DNA of 64,000 nt, taken from contig NC_044566.1 in the NCBI RefSeq assembly GCF_007565055.1, positions 93,464,297 to 93,528,296 on the forward strand, written 5' to 3'. The DNA is from Rhinopithecus roxellana. Its lineage: Eukaryota; Chordata; Mammalia; Primates; Cercopithecidae. The notes below the pieces were generated by a model. That model was given only the letters and a program-made list of their open reading frames with translations, was not told the origin of the DNA and ran no database searches. Positions 23,523-34,500 of the stretch are shown here, piece by piece; position 1 is the stretch's first letter, and each line of letters opens with the position of its first letter. Position numbers and translations under genes: made by a program.

Positions 23523-23924
23523 AAACTAACACAGAAACAGAAAACCAAACACTGCATATTCTCACTTATAAGTGGGCACTACATGATGAGAACTCATGGG
23601 CACACAGAGTGGGACAACAGATGCTTGAGGGTGGAGGGTAGCAGGAGAGAGATGGTCAGGAAAAATAATGTGTGCTAGGCTTAATACCTGGGTGACGAAA
23701 TAACCTGTTCAGAAAACTCCCATGATACAAATTTACCTATATAATAAACCTGCACATGAACCCCTAAACCTAAAATAAATGTTAAATAATTTTTTAAAAA
23801 ATATATACAAATAAAAGGGTTCTCTGCCCTGAATTGTTTAAGTAGGGATGCAGAGCATTATCACTGCCTGAAATTATACTATTAATACATATTTATGTTT
23901 ATTGCTTGCCATTACTGTCATTTC

Positions 23925-24050
23925 ATTTGCTTGTGATCTGTTACTTCCATGAGGGTGGGAACTGAGTTTGCTACTGTATTTCAATGCCTCAATTGAGGCC
24001 TGAGACTCAGTAAGTACTAAATAAGTATAGGTTGAATGAATGACTGAGAA
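23925..24050 (+). mobile_element. L2 3' end fragment
   Basis: CATGAGGGTGGGAACTGAG ... CTCAGTAAGTACTAAATAAG ... GTTGAATGAATGA is the L2 3' terminus. Confidence 0.7.
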
Positions 24051-24426
24051 GTTGACTAGTGATGAAAACGCAAGAAATTATTCAGCAACACTTTGGGCTA
24101 CCCCTCAGAACAAATAAATGATTGCAATCCATATGCAGTTTTAAATGATGAGATTAGAAAAGCAAAAGCAAGCCATCTTGGTTTGTTAGTTGTGAGTGTC
24201 AAGAGGCAATTAAAAAGAAAACCTGTTGACATGTGAAGGATGAACTGAAAAAATAAATAAAAGAAAAATAAATTAAAAGGAGACATGTAAGCATGGGGGG
24301 TGGGCACAGGAGTTCTATCCAGGTTTAGAAATTAGCCCTTGGCTGTCTCTTTGCAATTCAAGTATTGGGGAAATAAAAGAGGATGTGGGGCCATTATAAA
24401 AAAATCTATTAAGAATTTTGGGTTTT

Positions 24427-24724
24427 GGCGAGGCACGGTGGCTCACATCTGTAATCCAAGCACTTTGGGAGGCCAAGGCAGATGGATCATGAGGTCAGGA
24501 GATTGAGATCATCCTGGCTAACATGGTGAAACCCCGTCTTTACTAAAAATACAAAAAAATTAGCCAGATGTGGTGGCAGGCACCTGTAATCCCAGCTACT
24601 TGGGAGGCTAAGGCAGGAGAATCGCATGAACCCGGTAGGCAGAGCTTGCAGTCAGCTGAGATTGCACCACTGCACTCCAGCCTGGGCGACAGAGTGAGAC
24701 TCTGTCTCAAAAAAAAAAAAAAAA
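24427..24724 (+). mobile_element. Alu (AluY/S-like)
   Basis: Full length, with a diverged duplication of about 16 bases (AAGAATTTTGGGTTTT / AAGAATCTTGGTTTTT). Confidence 0.93.
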
Positions 24725-24777
24725 GAATCTTGGTTTTTGCCTTACAGGTCAATGGGAAAGGCCCCTGTCTTGGCCAC

Positions 24778-25130
24778 TGTGTTAGTCCGTTTTCACACTG
24801 CTATAAAGATGCTACCTGAGACTGGGTAATTTACAAACAAAAGAGGTTTAATTAACTCACAGTTCCATATGGCTGGAAAGGCCTCAGGAAACTTATAATC
24901 ATGGCGGAAGGTGAAGGGGAAGCAGGCACCTTCTTCACAAGGCGGCAGGAGAGAGAAAGCACAAGGGAAAGTGGCGCTTTTGAAACCATCAGATCTCGTG
25001 AGAACTCCCTCACTATGACGAAAACGACATGGGGGAAACCAGCACTTTTCCCACCAGGTTCCTCCCTTGACACATGGGGATTACAGTTTGAGATGAGATT
25101 TGGGTAGGGACACAGGGCCAAACCACATCA
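24778..25130 (-). mobile_element. MST/THE1-type solo LTR, perfect target duplication
   Basis: Runs TGTGTTAGTCCG ... ACTGGGTAATTTACAAAC ... ATGGCGGAAGGTGAAGGG ... ACCACATCA. GCCAC occurs at both flanks (24773-24777 and 25131-25135). Confidence 0.92.
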
Positions 25131-25212
25131 GCCACTACTAGGCAGCCCTTTGAAAAAGAAATAATCATAACATAGGAAAGAATTTATGTGCAAGGTGATT
25201 CATGGCATCATG

Positions 25213-25256
25213 GTTTTTTGTTTTTTTGTTTGTTTGTTTGTTTGTTTGTTTGTTTT
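25213..25256. repeat. (GTTT)n microsatellite
   Basis: Repeated TTTG/GTTT units form the tail side of the adjoining antisense Alu. Confidence 0.9.
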
Positions 25257-25541
25257 TGAGACAGAGTCTCACTCTGTCGCCAGGCTGGAGTGCAGTGGTG
25301 CAATCTCGGCTCACTGCAACATCCACCTCCTGGGTTCAAACAATTCTCCTGCCTCAGCCTCCTGAGTAGCTGGGATTACAGGCGCCTGCCACCATGCCCA
25401 GCTAATTTTTTTTTATTTTCAGTAGAGACGGGATTTCACCAAATTGGTCAGGCTGGTCTTGAACTCCTGACCTCAGGTGATCCACCTGCCTCAGCCTCCC
25501 AAAGTGCTGGGATTACAGGCATGAGCCACCGTGCCTGGCCT
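25257..25541 (-). mobile_element. Alu (AluS-like)
   Basis: Antisense full-length copy. Confidence 0.94.
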
Positions 25542-25544
25542 GTT

Positions 25545-25895
25545 TTATTTCTTTATAGTGGTAAACATACATAACAAAATAGACCATTTTCAACATTTTA
25601 GATGTGTAGTTCTATGACATTGAGTACATTCACATTGTTGAGCCATCAACATCATCATTCTCCATCTCCGGAACTTTTTCATCATCTCAGACTGAAATTC
25701 TGTCCCCATTAACCATGAGTTCCCCATTCCCACTCCCTGCAGGCCCTGGCAACCCCCATTCCACTTTCTGTTTTGTGAATTTGACTGCTGTAGGAATCTA
25801 ATGTAACTGGGCTATATTTGTTCTTTTGTAACTGGTTTATTTTACTTAGCATAATGTCTTCAAGGCTCGTTCATATTTGCCTGTATTTATCTTTT
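25545..25895 (-). mobile_element. L1M 3' region, antisense
   Basis: GTACATTCACATTGTTG, CATCTCCGGAACTTTTTCATC, CCCATTCCCACTCCCTGCAG and TTTTACTTAGCATAATGTC are antisense old-L1 3' end blocks. Confidence 0.82.
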
Positions 25896-26039
25896 TTTTT
25901 TTTTTTTTAACTCTGAAAGGATAAAATAGTGCTGATGACAGAGATTACCTGTCAGGGAAGTGGGAATAAAGCAAGAGAAGGAAGGGAGAGGAAGAAGATT
26001 TTTAAAATATGCTTTTTTGTCATTTAAAATTTGTTTAAG

Positions 26040-26318
26040 GCCGAGACGGGCGGATCACGAGGTCAGAAGATCGAGACCATCCTGGCTAACATGGTGAAAC
26101 CCCGTCTCTACTAAAAAATACAAAAAACTAGCCGGGTGAGGTGGCGGGCGCCTGTAGTCCCAGCTACTCGGGAGGCTGAGGCAGGAGAATGGCGTAAACC
26201 CGGGAGGCGGAGCTTGCAGTGAGCTGAGATCCGGCCACTGCACTCCAGCCCGGGCGACAGAGCGAGACTCCGTCTCAAAAAAAAAATAAATAAATAAATA
26301 AAAAAATAAAATAAAATA
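26040..26318 (+). mobile_element. 5'-truncated AluY, Old World monkey type
   Basis: Starts at GGCCGAGACGGGCGG (about 40 bases missing), with GGCGTAAACCCGGG and GATCCGGCCACTGC. AAAATTTGTTTA is repeated on both sides. Confidence 0.94.
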
Positions 26319-26334
26319 AAATTTGTTTAGCTAC

Positions 26335-27160
26335 TTCATATATTACTTATTCAAAATGCCAAATTTTGAACACCATGATGAATAAAGTGAAAGGAAGAAA
26401 AAAGAAACTTCAGTCTTTCCTACTTGAAGCTGTGGGTCATTAGCTGGACCTGACCCAGAGTCCCTGGTGCATCTTTGTGGCCACTGAGTTTTTATGTTGG
26501 TTCCATATCCCATACTGGATTTAAAACTCCCCAAGTCCAGCCTGTGTTTTGCACAGGGTGGTGGGCCCAATGACTTGCACAGTTGGCAGAGAGCTGGCAG
26601 CCTCTGCAGAGGTGATGCTTGGTAACACACATAATGTTGAACCATATAAAGAAGGTTGTTTGGCTAAGACCCTCTGGGTTGTGTGGAATTATCTTTAATG
26701 CACCAGACAAGAAGATTGTTAACCAGCCTTATTACCAACAATTTCTTATGACCATGGTAGGGCAGGCAGATGATTTGAGGATTATCGGGACGCTGACAAA
26801 TCCCCTGGGCCCTGACAATCTCATTTAGAAAAGAATCAAATCTGTTTATTGCTGATAATAGATGGCACGCCCCCAGGTTTGCTTGTAAGTAATATGTGCA
26901 TTGCTTTTTATTTTTTTCTTTTAGCAACAGGAGCCAAACTTGGATTCATCCTGATAAAGTAGACATTTGCGACTTCATATGATCTAATTGCTCTGAGCTG
27001 TTGCTTAATCCCCATTTGCTAAACCTTTGCATCGCGGCCCACAATGGCATAAACTACCTTGATCCAGGATTGCAAAATGGTCCACCCAACAAAGGAGCCT
27101 CATAATTGTTGATGTGGCTGAGATTCTCTAGCGCGCCCTTCCTTGTTTTTATTTGTTGTT
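26335..27160. other. repeat-free intergenic island
   Basis: About 800 bases with no recognisable mobile element. It contains an acceptor-like pyrimidine tract ending in AG at about 26900-26925 (plus strand). No coding frame with domain content was found. Confidence 0.4.
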
Positions 27161-27219
27161 CTAAGACTTATTTAAGTAAAAGAACAAAGCAAATCTTAAA
27201 CTTGTCTCTGTGATAAGGT

Positions 27220-27320
27220 GAACCTCGGAAGGCAAAGTCCATTTCTTCATTCATCTCTGCATTCACAGCAACAGGTACAGGGGCTCATATATAGTAAGTT
27301 CTTGAAAATGTTTGTGGGAT
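27220..27320 (+). mobile_element. L2 3' end fragment
   Basis: GGCAAAGTCCATTTCTTCATT ... ATAGTAAGTTCTTGAAAATG resembles the L2 3' end. Diverged. Confidence 0.5.
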
Positions 27321-27465
27321 TGTCTCATTTATAAACTATCATAATTGCTCCAGTGAAATGTTCTCAGATATATGAATTTTGGTAGACAACATATGGAAAA
27401 CCAAATAGAGATTAATTTAAATTAGATCTGTAATTCTCTTGGATTTATAAGAAATAAAATGCCAA

Positions 27466-27576
27466 CCAGGCATGGTGGCATGCATCTGTATTCCCAGCTG
27501 CTTAGGAGGCTGAGGTGGGACAATCACTTGAGCCCAGGAACTTAAGTCCAGCCTGAGCAACACTGCGATACCTTAT

Positions 27577-27609
<33 letters not shown>
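27466..27609 (+). mobile_element. Alu monomer fragment
   Basis: Single arm with an A run of about 28 bases. Confidence 0.82.
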
Positions 27610-27613
<4 letters not shown>

Positions 27614-27656
27614 TATGACAAAATCTAAACCTATGCATATTGCTAGTATTTCTTAC

Positions 27657-27925
27657 TTTTTTTTTGAGACAGGGTCTCCTTGTTGCCCAGACCAGGGTGC
27701 AGTGGTGAGATCACAGCTCACTGCAGCTTTAAACTCCTTGGCTCAAGCAATCCTCCCATCTAAGCCACTTGAGTAGCTGGGACTACAGACACATGCCACC
27801 GCACCTGGCTAAATTTTGTTTGTTTTGTAGAGATTGGGGTCTCACTATGTTGCCCAGGCTGGTCTTCAACTCCTGGCCTCAAATGATCCTCCCACTTTGG
27901 CCTCCCAAAGTGCTGGGATTTATAA
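27657..27925 (-). mobile_element. Alu (AluJ-like)
   Basis: Antisense, diverged, missing its very end. Confidence 0.9.
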
Positions 27926-28209
27926 TATTGCTAGTATTTAATCTTATCCATCATATCGCAATGAATTTTTCAAAGTATCTTCACAGGAAAAAACTTCTAA
28001 GCATATAAGTTAATTATCTCCTTTAGCAGGATCTGCCTGAACCTTGAAGGTCTTTTGACTGCTTCCATGTGTAAATTGCAGATAAAATCTGTTACACGAA
28101 CTCCAGACTCAGATACCCCTAGACGTCTATACTGTCCTTCTCCTCTGGGGATTCATTAGTGCCAGCCTCAGGAAGAAGGCATTCACTGGCATCTAAACTC
28201 ATGCTTTCT

Positions 28210-28513
28210 TTTTTTTTTTTTTTTTTTTTTGAGACGGAGTCTTGCTCTGTCGCCCAGGCTGGAGTGCAGTGGCTGGATCTCAGCTCACTGCAAGCTCCAT
28301 CTCCCGGGTTTACGCCATTCTCCTGCCTCAGCCTCCCAAGTAGCTGGGACTACAGGCGCCGCCACCACGCCCGGCTAGCTTTTTTTGTATTTTTTAGTAG
28401 AGACAGGGCTTTCACTGTGTTAGCCAGGATGGTCTCGAACTCCTGACCTCATGATCCGCCCGTCTCGGCCTCCCAAAGTGCTGGGATTACAGGCTTGAGC
28501 CACCGCGCCCGGC
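28210..28513 (-). mobile_element. AluY, Old World monkey type
   Basis: Antisense and young. A perfect 17-base duplication CTAAACTCATGCTTTCT flanks it (28193-28209 and 28514-28530). Confidence 0.96.
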
Positions 28514-28802
28514 CTAAACTCATGCTTTCTCACCTTTCTTCATTCTAATTTTCTGCCTAGTGAAAACGATATTGCCAGCCATATGATTTCCAGCATTCAA
28601 ACAAGGCCCCACCTAGAGATTTTGTTATTAGTTTCCTTAGACTTAGAGAAGTTTTACAATTTCTCAGGGAAAAAAGACCAAACTGTTCAACATCTATTTC
28701 TTCTATTAAAAAGAAATCTCATTTAGTATTATGAGTAATAATATGTTTATCACAGACAAATTGAAACATGCACAATAGGTCAGTACGTAGGGAGAAAGCT
28801 AA

Positions 28803-29510
28803 CACCTGCTATGGTTTGAATGCACCCTTCAAAACTCGTAGTTAAGTTTCATTGCCATTGTGATGGTATTAAGAGGTGGGAAGGTGGGACCGTTAGGAGA
28901 TGATTAGGTCATGAGGTCTCTGCCTTCATGCACGGATTAATGCCATTATCACAGGAGTGGGTTTGTTATTGCGGGAGTAGGCCCCTGATGAAAGGATGGA
29001 GTTCAGCTAGGCATGGTGGCTCACACCTGTAATTGTAGCACTTCGGGAGGCGAAAGTAGGATTATCATTTGAGCTCAGGAATTCGAGACCAGCCTGGGCA
29101 ACATAGTGAGAGCTTGTCTCTACAAAAATTTTTTTAAAATTAGCCAGGCAGGATGGTACACACTTAATAGTCCCAGTTAATCAGGGGGCTGAGGTGGGAG
29201 GATCACCTGAGCCTGGGAGATCAAGATGCAGTGAACCACTGACTGGACTGGGTGACAGAGTAAGACACCATCTCAAAAAAAAAAAGAAAACAAAGATGAA
29301 GTTCAGCCCCCATTTCCTCTCAGTCTCACACACTCACTTGCCCTTCTGCCATGTTAGGATGCAGCACAAAGTCTGTCACCAGTTGCCAGCACCATGTTCT
29401 TGGACTTCTCAGCCTCCAGAACTGTGAGGAATGCATTTATTTTCTTTGTAAATTAATATTTGTTTGTGGTATTCTGGTATAGCACCAGAAAATGAACTAA
29501 AACAACATGT
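28803..29510 (+). mobile_element. LTR (MaLR/ERVL-like) split by an Alu
   Basis: CTATGGTTTGAATGCACCC, TGTGATGGTATTAAGAGGTG and GATTAGGTCATGAGG on the left, CAGCCTCCAGAACTGTGAGG and GGTATTCTGGTATAGCACC on the right. The Alu at 29005-29291 separates them. Confidence 0.75.
29005..29291 (+). mobile_element. Alu (AluS/J-like)
   Basis: Diverged full-length copy inside the LTR, flanked by GATGGAGTTCAG / GATGAAGTTCAG. Confidence 0.92.
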
Positions 29511-29511
29511 G

Positions 29512-29817
29512 GGGCTGGGCGCAGTGGCTTACACCTGTAATCCCAGCACTTTGGGGGGTGGAGGTGGGTGGATCACCTAAGGTCAGGAGTTCAAGACCAG
29601 CCTGGCCAACATGGTGAAACCCTGTATCTACTAAAAATACAAAAATTAGCCAGGTGGGGTGGTGGATGCCTGTAATCCCAGCTACGCGGGAGGCTGAGGC
29701 AGGAGAATCACTTGAACCTGGGAGGCAGAGGCTGCCGTGAGTGGAGATCATACCACTGCACTCCAGCCTGGGCAACAGAGCAAGACTCCATCTCAAACAA
29801 ACAAACAAACAAAACCA
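29512..29817 (+). mobile_element. Alu (AluS-like)
   Basis: Full length, with an (AAAC)n tail. It forms an inverted pair with the next Alu. Confidence 0.94.
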
Positions 29818-29868
29818 GCACCTGAAGGTAATTTCATAGTCTGTCTTCCTTATAGTCACGTCTTGCTC

Positions 29869-30173
29869 ATTTTTTTTTTTTTTTTGAAATGGAGTCTAGA
29901 TCTGTTGCCCAGGCTGGAGTGCAGTGGCACAATCTCGGCTCATGGCAAGCTCTGCCTCCCGGGTTCATGCCATTCTCCTGCCTCAGCCTCCCAAGTAGCT
30001 GGGACTATAGGCGCCCACCACCATGCCCAGCTAATTTTTTATTATTATTATTTTTAGTAGAGACGGGGTTTTACCGTGTTAGCCAGGATGGTCTCGATCT
30101 CCTGACCTCGTGATCCTCCTGCCTCGGCCTCCCAAAGTGCTGGGATTACAGGCGTGAGCCACCGCGCCTGGCC
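29869..30173 (-). mobile_element. AluY
   Basis: Antisense full-length copy; GTCTTGCTCATTTTT and GTCTTGCGCATTTTT flank it. Confidence 0.94.
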
Positions 30174-30189
30174 GTCTTGCGCATTTTTA

Positions 30190-31390
30190 TACTAGTGCAT
30201 TTATATATCTCTAGAAAGATAGGTGATGGGTAGATAGATAAACACACATATATAGTTCTTAGCAAAAGTAACACCACCTATACATACAGTTTTGAAACTT
30301 GCTTTTCTCTCCTCAATATATCACTGAAACATATATTTAGGTAATACTGTAAAACCCATACACATGAGAATATTCAGATGTTTGTGGGAAAGAAAAGAAA
30401 CCAAATATATATAGAAAGATACTAAAAACAAATCTGCAGGAAGTGCCTACGTAAGCTGGGAAAATAAGTTCAGAGGTTTATGAAGTTAGTTTCCTTTAAT
30501 TCAAACTTTTTTGCTCTGGTAAACTTTGAAAAATATTTTCACAGCATATATTCTTTATAAGAATACAGCTGGGAAATTCTTCCACTGTCATGCAGTCTTA
30601 AGCTTAAAGTTTGCAAAATATAGTTTTTGCTTCTTCTTTTTCTTCTTCTTCTTTATAAAAAGCCTTTTAATTTAACTTATTGACCCCAGTATTTTTGCTG
30701 CATCCATTGCTAGGATCAAATCATACTTTTCAAAAGCGTTCCTTTAACCTGAGGTGAAACGAATGTGAAATAGGAGGAAGTTATAAAAAGACTGAAATCT
30801 AGAACACCCATAACCCTGATGTACTTTATCCAAATTTTTATGACTTTGAAGTGCACTGAATACAGAAAGAATGCAGAGCTTTTATTTTCCAGCCAGAGAA
30901 ACCACACACAAAAAAAGAATAAAAAAGTATTTCTTTCTCATTTCTGTAGCCAACCTCTCAATCCAAAAAAAGGAAGTGGGGGAGGATCCAAGTCAAGCCA
31001 ACAAAAATAAACTGTTGCCATTGTTTATAGAGAAAATAATTCCTAGAGCTATTTTTCCCCAAAGAGCCAAAAAAGAAAAAAAAATCACAAAGAGAATCCC
31101 TGGCTCAGTTTATTTCCTAGAGGAGAAATTGTTTAACATTTGTTTATTTTGTAAAAACTACCAATAACAAGTGGGCCCAGAAAATTCCTCCCTCTTCCTC
31201 ATGTGGTGGGAAAGCAGAGACCAGGCAAAACCGGGCCTACTGTTGGAACATTGCTCACTGGCTGGAACTGCCCAATCCTGTCCGACTTCTGTAAGATTCC
31301 CAAGATCTGTGACAACCTGAAGTCCCCAAGGGAGGCGTTTGAGTTGGATGGATGGTGCGAGGCCAGACAATGGAAGACTTCGAAACCCAG
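30190..31390. other. AT-rich unique intergenic DNA
   Basis: No gene recognised. A CTT-rich tract lies at about 30632-30652. Confidence 0.45.
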
Positions 31391-31394
31391 GCGG

Positions 31395-31822
31395 TGAAGG
31401 TCAGCCTTGACTTTCCCTGTGGTGGATTGGATTGAAGCCTCCAATTCTTACCTCTTCTCTGCCTCCACATCCTTGTCATGAGCTCAGTGTGGGAAGAATA
31501 TACCTCTTTGTCCCACTTTGAGCTCTGCCAGTGACTGTGTGCCATCTCCAGCCGCAGCCTTGCCCTCTTGTCCTGCAGCCATCGCTGTGAGAAGAGCATG
31601 TCCTAGCAGAGCCCATGATGGAGAGGAGGTTGCCCTGCAGTGAAAGAGAGCGCTCCAGCTGCCCAGCCTGCTGCGGAGCCTGCAGCCCAGCCCAGCCCAT
31701 GTCAGCCAAACTGCAGCAGACTGGCAAAGGCATCAGCAGCAATAAATATCTATTGTGTTAAACCCCTGAGTTTTAGAATGCTCCTCGTTGCTGCATTGTT
31801 ACGGTAATACAAACGAATACAT
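31395..31822 (+). mobile_element. probable old LTR
   Basis: The region ends with AATAAATATCTATTGTGTTAAA, a CCTGAGTTTTAGAATG block and GTTACGGTAATACAAACG, the usual 3' end of ERVL/MaLR-like LTRs. An upstream block of CAGCCCAGCC units fits the same class. Confidence 0.55.
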
Positions 31823-31835
31823 ACTTTTAAGTAAA

Positions 31836-31836
31836 A

Positions 31837-31881
<45 letters not shown>
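31836..31881. repeat. (ATT)n microsatellite, about 15 units
   Basis: A clean ATT run directly at the tail side of the antisense Alu that follows. Confidence 0.97.
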
Positions 31882-31882
<1 letters not shown>

Positions 31883-32165
31883 TGAGATAGAGTCTCACTC
31901 TGTCACCCAGGGTGGAGTGCAGTGGCGCCATCTCAGCTCACTGCAACCTCCACCTCCCAGGTTCAAGCGATCCTCCAGCCTCAGTCTCCCGAGTTGCTGG
32001 GATTACAAGCACATGCCACCATAACTAGCTAATATGGGTATTTTTAGTAGAGACAGGGTTTTGCCATATTGGTCAGGCTGGTCTCGAATTCCTGACCTCA
32101 AGTGATCCACCCGCCTTGGCCACTCAAAGTGCTGGGATTACAGCAGTGAGCCACTGCACCCGGCC
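31882..32165 (-). mobile_element. Alu (AluS-like)
   Basis: Antisense copy whose poly(A) evolved into the ATT repeat. Confidence 0.94.
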
Positions 32166-32186
32166 AGTTCTTTTAATACTTGTACT

Positions 32187-32500
32187 GGCCGGGCGCGGTG
32201 GCTCAAGCCTGTAATCCCAGCACTTTGGGAGGCCGAGATGGGCGGATCACGAGGTCAGGAGATCAAGACCATTCTGGCGAACACAGTGAAACCCTGTCTC
32301 TACTAAAAAAAAAAAAATACAAAAAACTAGCCGGGCGTGGTGGCGGGCGCCTGTGGTCCCAGCTACTCGGGAGGCTGAGGCAGGAGAATGGCGTGAACCC
32401 GGGAGGCAGAGGTTGCAGTGAGCTGAGATCCGGCCACTGCACTCCAGCCTGGGCAACAGAGCAAGACTCCGTCTCAAAAAAAAAAAAAAAAAAAAAAAAG
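32187..32500 (+). mobile_element. AluY, Old World monkey type
   Basis: GGCTCAAGCCTG start, CTAGCCGGGCG middle and GATCCGGCCACTGC right arm, with a long A tail. Confidence 0.95.
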
Positions 32501-32687
32501 ATGAAAATGGAGAAAGAGAGGAGAGAGCCTTATTGATATTGTTTGAACTCTTTGATCAAATAATGTCATTCGTTGAACTTCCCAGCCACCTGAACTTAAT
32601 ATGTATGCATTTTTTTAATTAAGGGCATTTTAATTTGGTTTTTGGCTCTTGAAACCAAGAGTCCTGAATCAGCAGGTGTTCAGGTAG

Positions 32688-32955
32688 TAGTATGGGAGGC
32701 TGAGGTGGGTGCATCACTTGAGCTTAGGAGTTTGAGACCGGCCTGGGCAATATGGCAAAACCCTGTCTCTACTGAAAAATACAAAAATTAGTTGGGCATG
32801 GTGGTGCATGCCTGAGAGCCCATCTGCTTGGGAGGCTGAGGTAGGAGGATCACCTGAGCGCAGGAAGGTTGAGGCTGCAGTGAGCCATGATCATGCCACT
32901 GCACTCCAACCTGGGCAGCAGATTGAGACCCTGTCTCAAAAGAAAAAAAAAAAAC
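32688..32955 (+). mobile_element. 5'-truncated Alu (AluJ-like)
   Basis: Starts at TATGGGAGGCTGAGG; its tail merges with the purine tract that follows. Confidence 0.9.
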
Positions 32956-32960
32956 AAACA

Positions 32961-33049
<89 letters not shown>

Positions 33050-33110
33050 GAAAGAAAGAAAGAAGAAGGAAGGAAGGAAGGAAGGAAGGAAGGAAGGAAG
33101 GAAGGAAGGA

Positions 33111-33190
<80 letters not shown>

Positions 33191-33191
33191 G
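32956..33191 (+). repeat. (GAAA)n-(GGAA)n-(GAAA)n purine tract, about 235 bp
   Basis: Two GAAA blocks flank a GGAA block at about 33063-33110, all purine on the plus strand, again growing from an Alu tail. Confidence 0.98.
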
Positions 33192-33329
33192 GCTAAACAA
33201 CATTCAGTGGGGAATGGCCCACTTGCAACTTGCCTGACTTCATATTCCCTTCTTCCTGAAAATGACTTACAGCCAAATGTCAGCCAAAAAGGTATGAAGA
33301 AGTCTGCATCATTGAAATAGATGTGGATT

Positions 33330-34500
33330 CATGGGCCTTTGAAAGGAGATATGAAGAGGTTCACACTGTGAGATATGAAGACACACTGCAAAGCCATAGT
33401 AATAATAATAAAATGTGCTGTTGGCAGAGAAACCAATAAATAAACCAGTGGACCAGAGTAAAGAGCTCAAAAGCAAATCTGTTGACTTATGAGAGGCAAC
33501 AGCACAAACCCATGTGGGAAGGACAGGTGATTCACTAGATGGTGCTGGGAAAACTGGTTCATTCTGTGGAGAAAAAGAAACACCATATGCAAAGGTCAGT
33601 TTTGGATAATCCAAAATCTAAATGTGAAGGTAAAAATATAAAACCAATAGGGAAAAACATGCCCAATAATTTTGTCATCTTGAGGTTGAGAAGGACTTCT
33701 GAAGTCAACTCAGAAGGCACAAGCTATGAGGCAAAAAATTGATGAATTTGAGTCCGTCAAAATTACATTGTTCTGCTCAACAAAGGACACCATAGACTGA
33801 GTGGGGGAAGATAATTGTATGTCAGAATCCAACAAGGACTTCTAGTGAGATAGATTTGTCAAGAATAGCAAACCATGGCCTACTGACCAAGTGTGGCCCC
33901 TCCACCTATTTTTATAAGCAAAACAAAAGTTTGGTTGGACACAGCCATGCTCATTCATCATGTACTGTCTCTGCTCTTGAGCTGAAATAGCAGAGCTGAG
34001 TTGGTGCATCAGAGAACTTCTGGTCTGCAAAGCCTAAATTATCTACAACCTGGACTCTTTATAGATAACTTTATCAACACCTCATCTAGAATATACAAGG
34101 AAATCATCTAGAAAACAAAGAAATTGTCTGGAGCCCAGTAGAAAAATGGGGCAAAAATATGAAGAAGTGTTCAACCTCACTATTAGAGAAATGCAAATTA
34201 TAGAAAACAATGAGCTACCACTTTACACCCACGACAGAGGAAAAATTAGAAAATCAGATGATAGCAATTGTTGACAAGGATGTAGGAAAATGGATATTAT
34301 TATAACACTACAGATGGGAGTGCAGACTGTGTAGTCTTCTGGGGAACAGCCTAGCAGATCTCAGTGAAATTCATCTGTGCATGCCCCATGACCCAGCCAT
34401 CCCGGGGTGTAACGCTGAGAAACGTATAGCCAGGTCTGCAGGAGAATGTGTACAGGGATGTGCATCCTGGCCGTTTGTGGTAGCTGGGCTCTTAGAGTCA
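33330..34500 (+). mobile_element. L1M/HAL1 ORF2 3' portion, split by a DNA transposon
   Basis: GGTGCTGGGAAAACTGG, AATTTGAGTCCGTCAAAATT, ATTAGAGAAATGCAAATTAT and GACCCAGCCATCCC follow the order of L1 ORF2. A hAT-like piece interrupts at about 33866-34068. Confidence 0.82.
33866..34068. mobile_element. hAT-like non-autonomous DNA transposon
   Basis: CAAACCATGGCCTACTGACC, TTGGTTGGACACAGCCATGC and GGTCTGCAAAGCCTAAATTA match a common medium-reiterated hAT-derived repeat. Inserted in the L1. Confidence 0.7.

Larger units (their letters stand above)
21875..23812 (+). mobile_element. 5'-truncated L1 with perfect target-site duplication
   Basis: Begins in late ORF2 (CATTAAAGACTTAAATGTAA) and runs through the endgame of ORF2 and the 3' UTR to an A-rich tail. 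AAAAGGGTTCTC is repeated exactly at 21863-21874 and 23813-23824. Two whole Alus and one truncated Alu later landed in it. ORF2 is broken. Confidence 0.95.
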
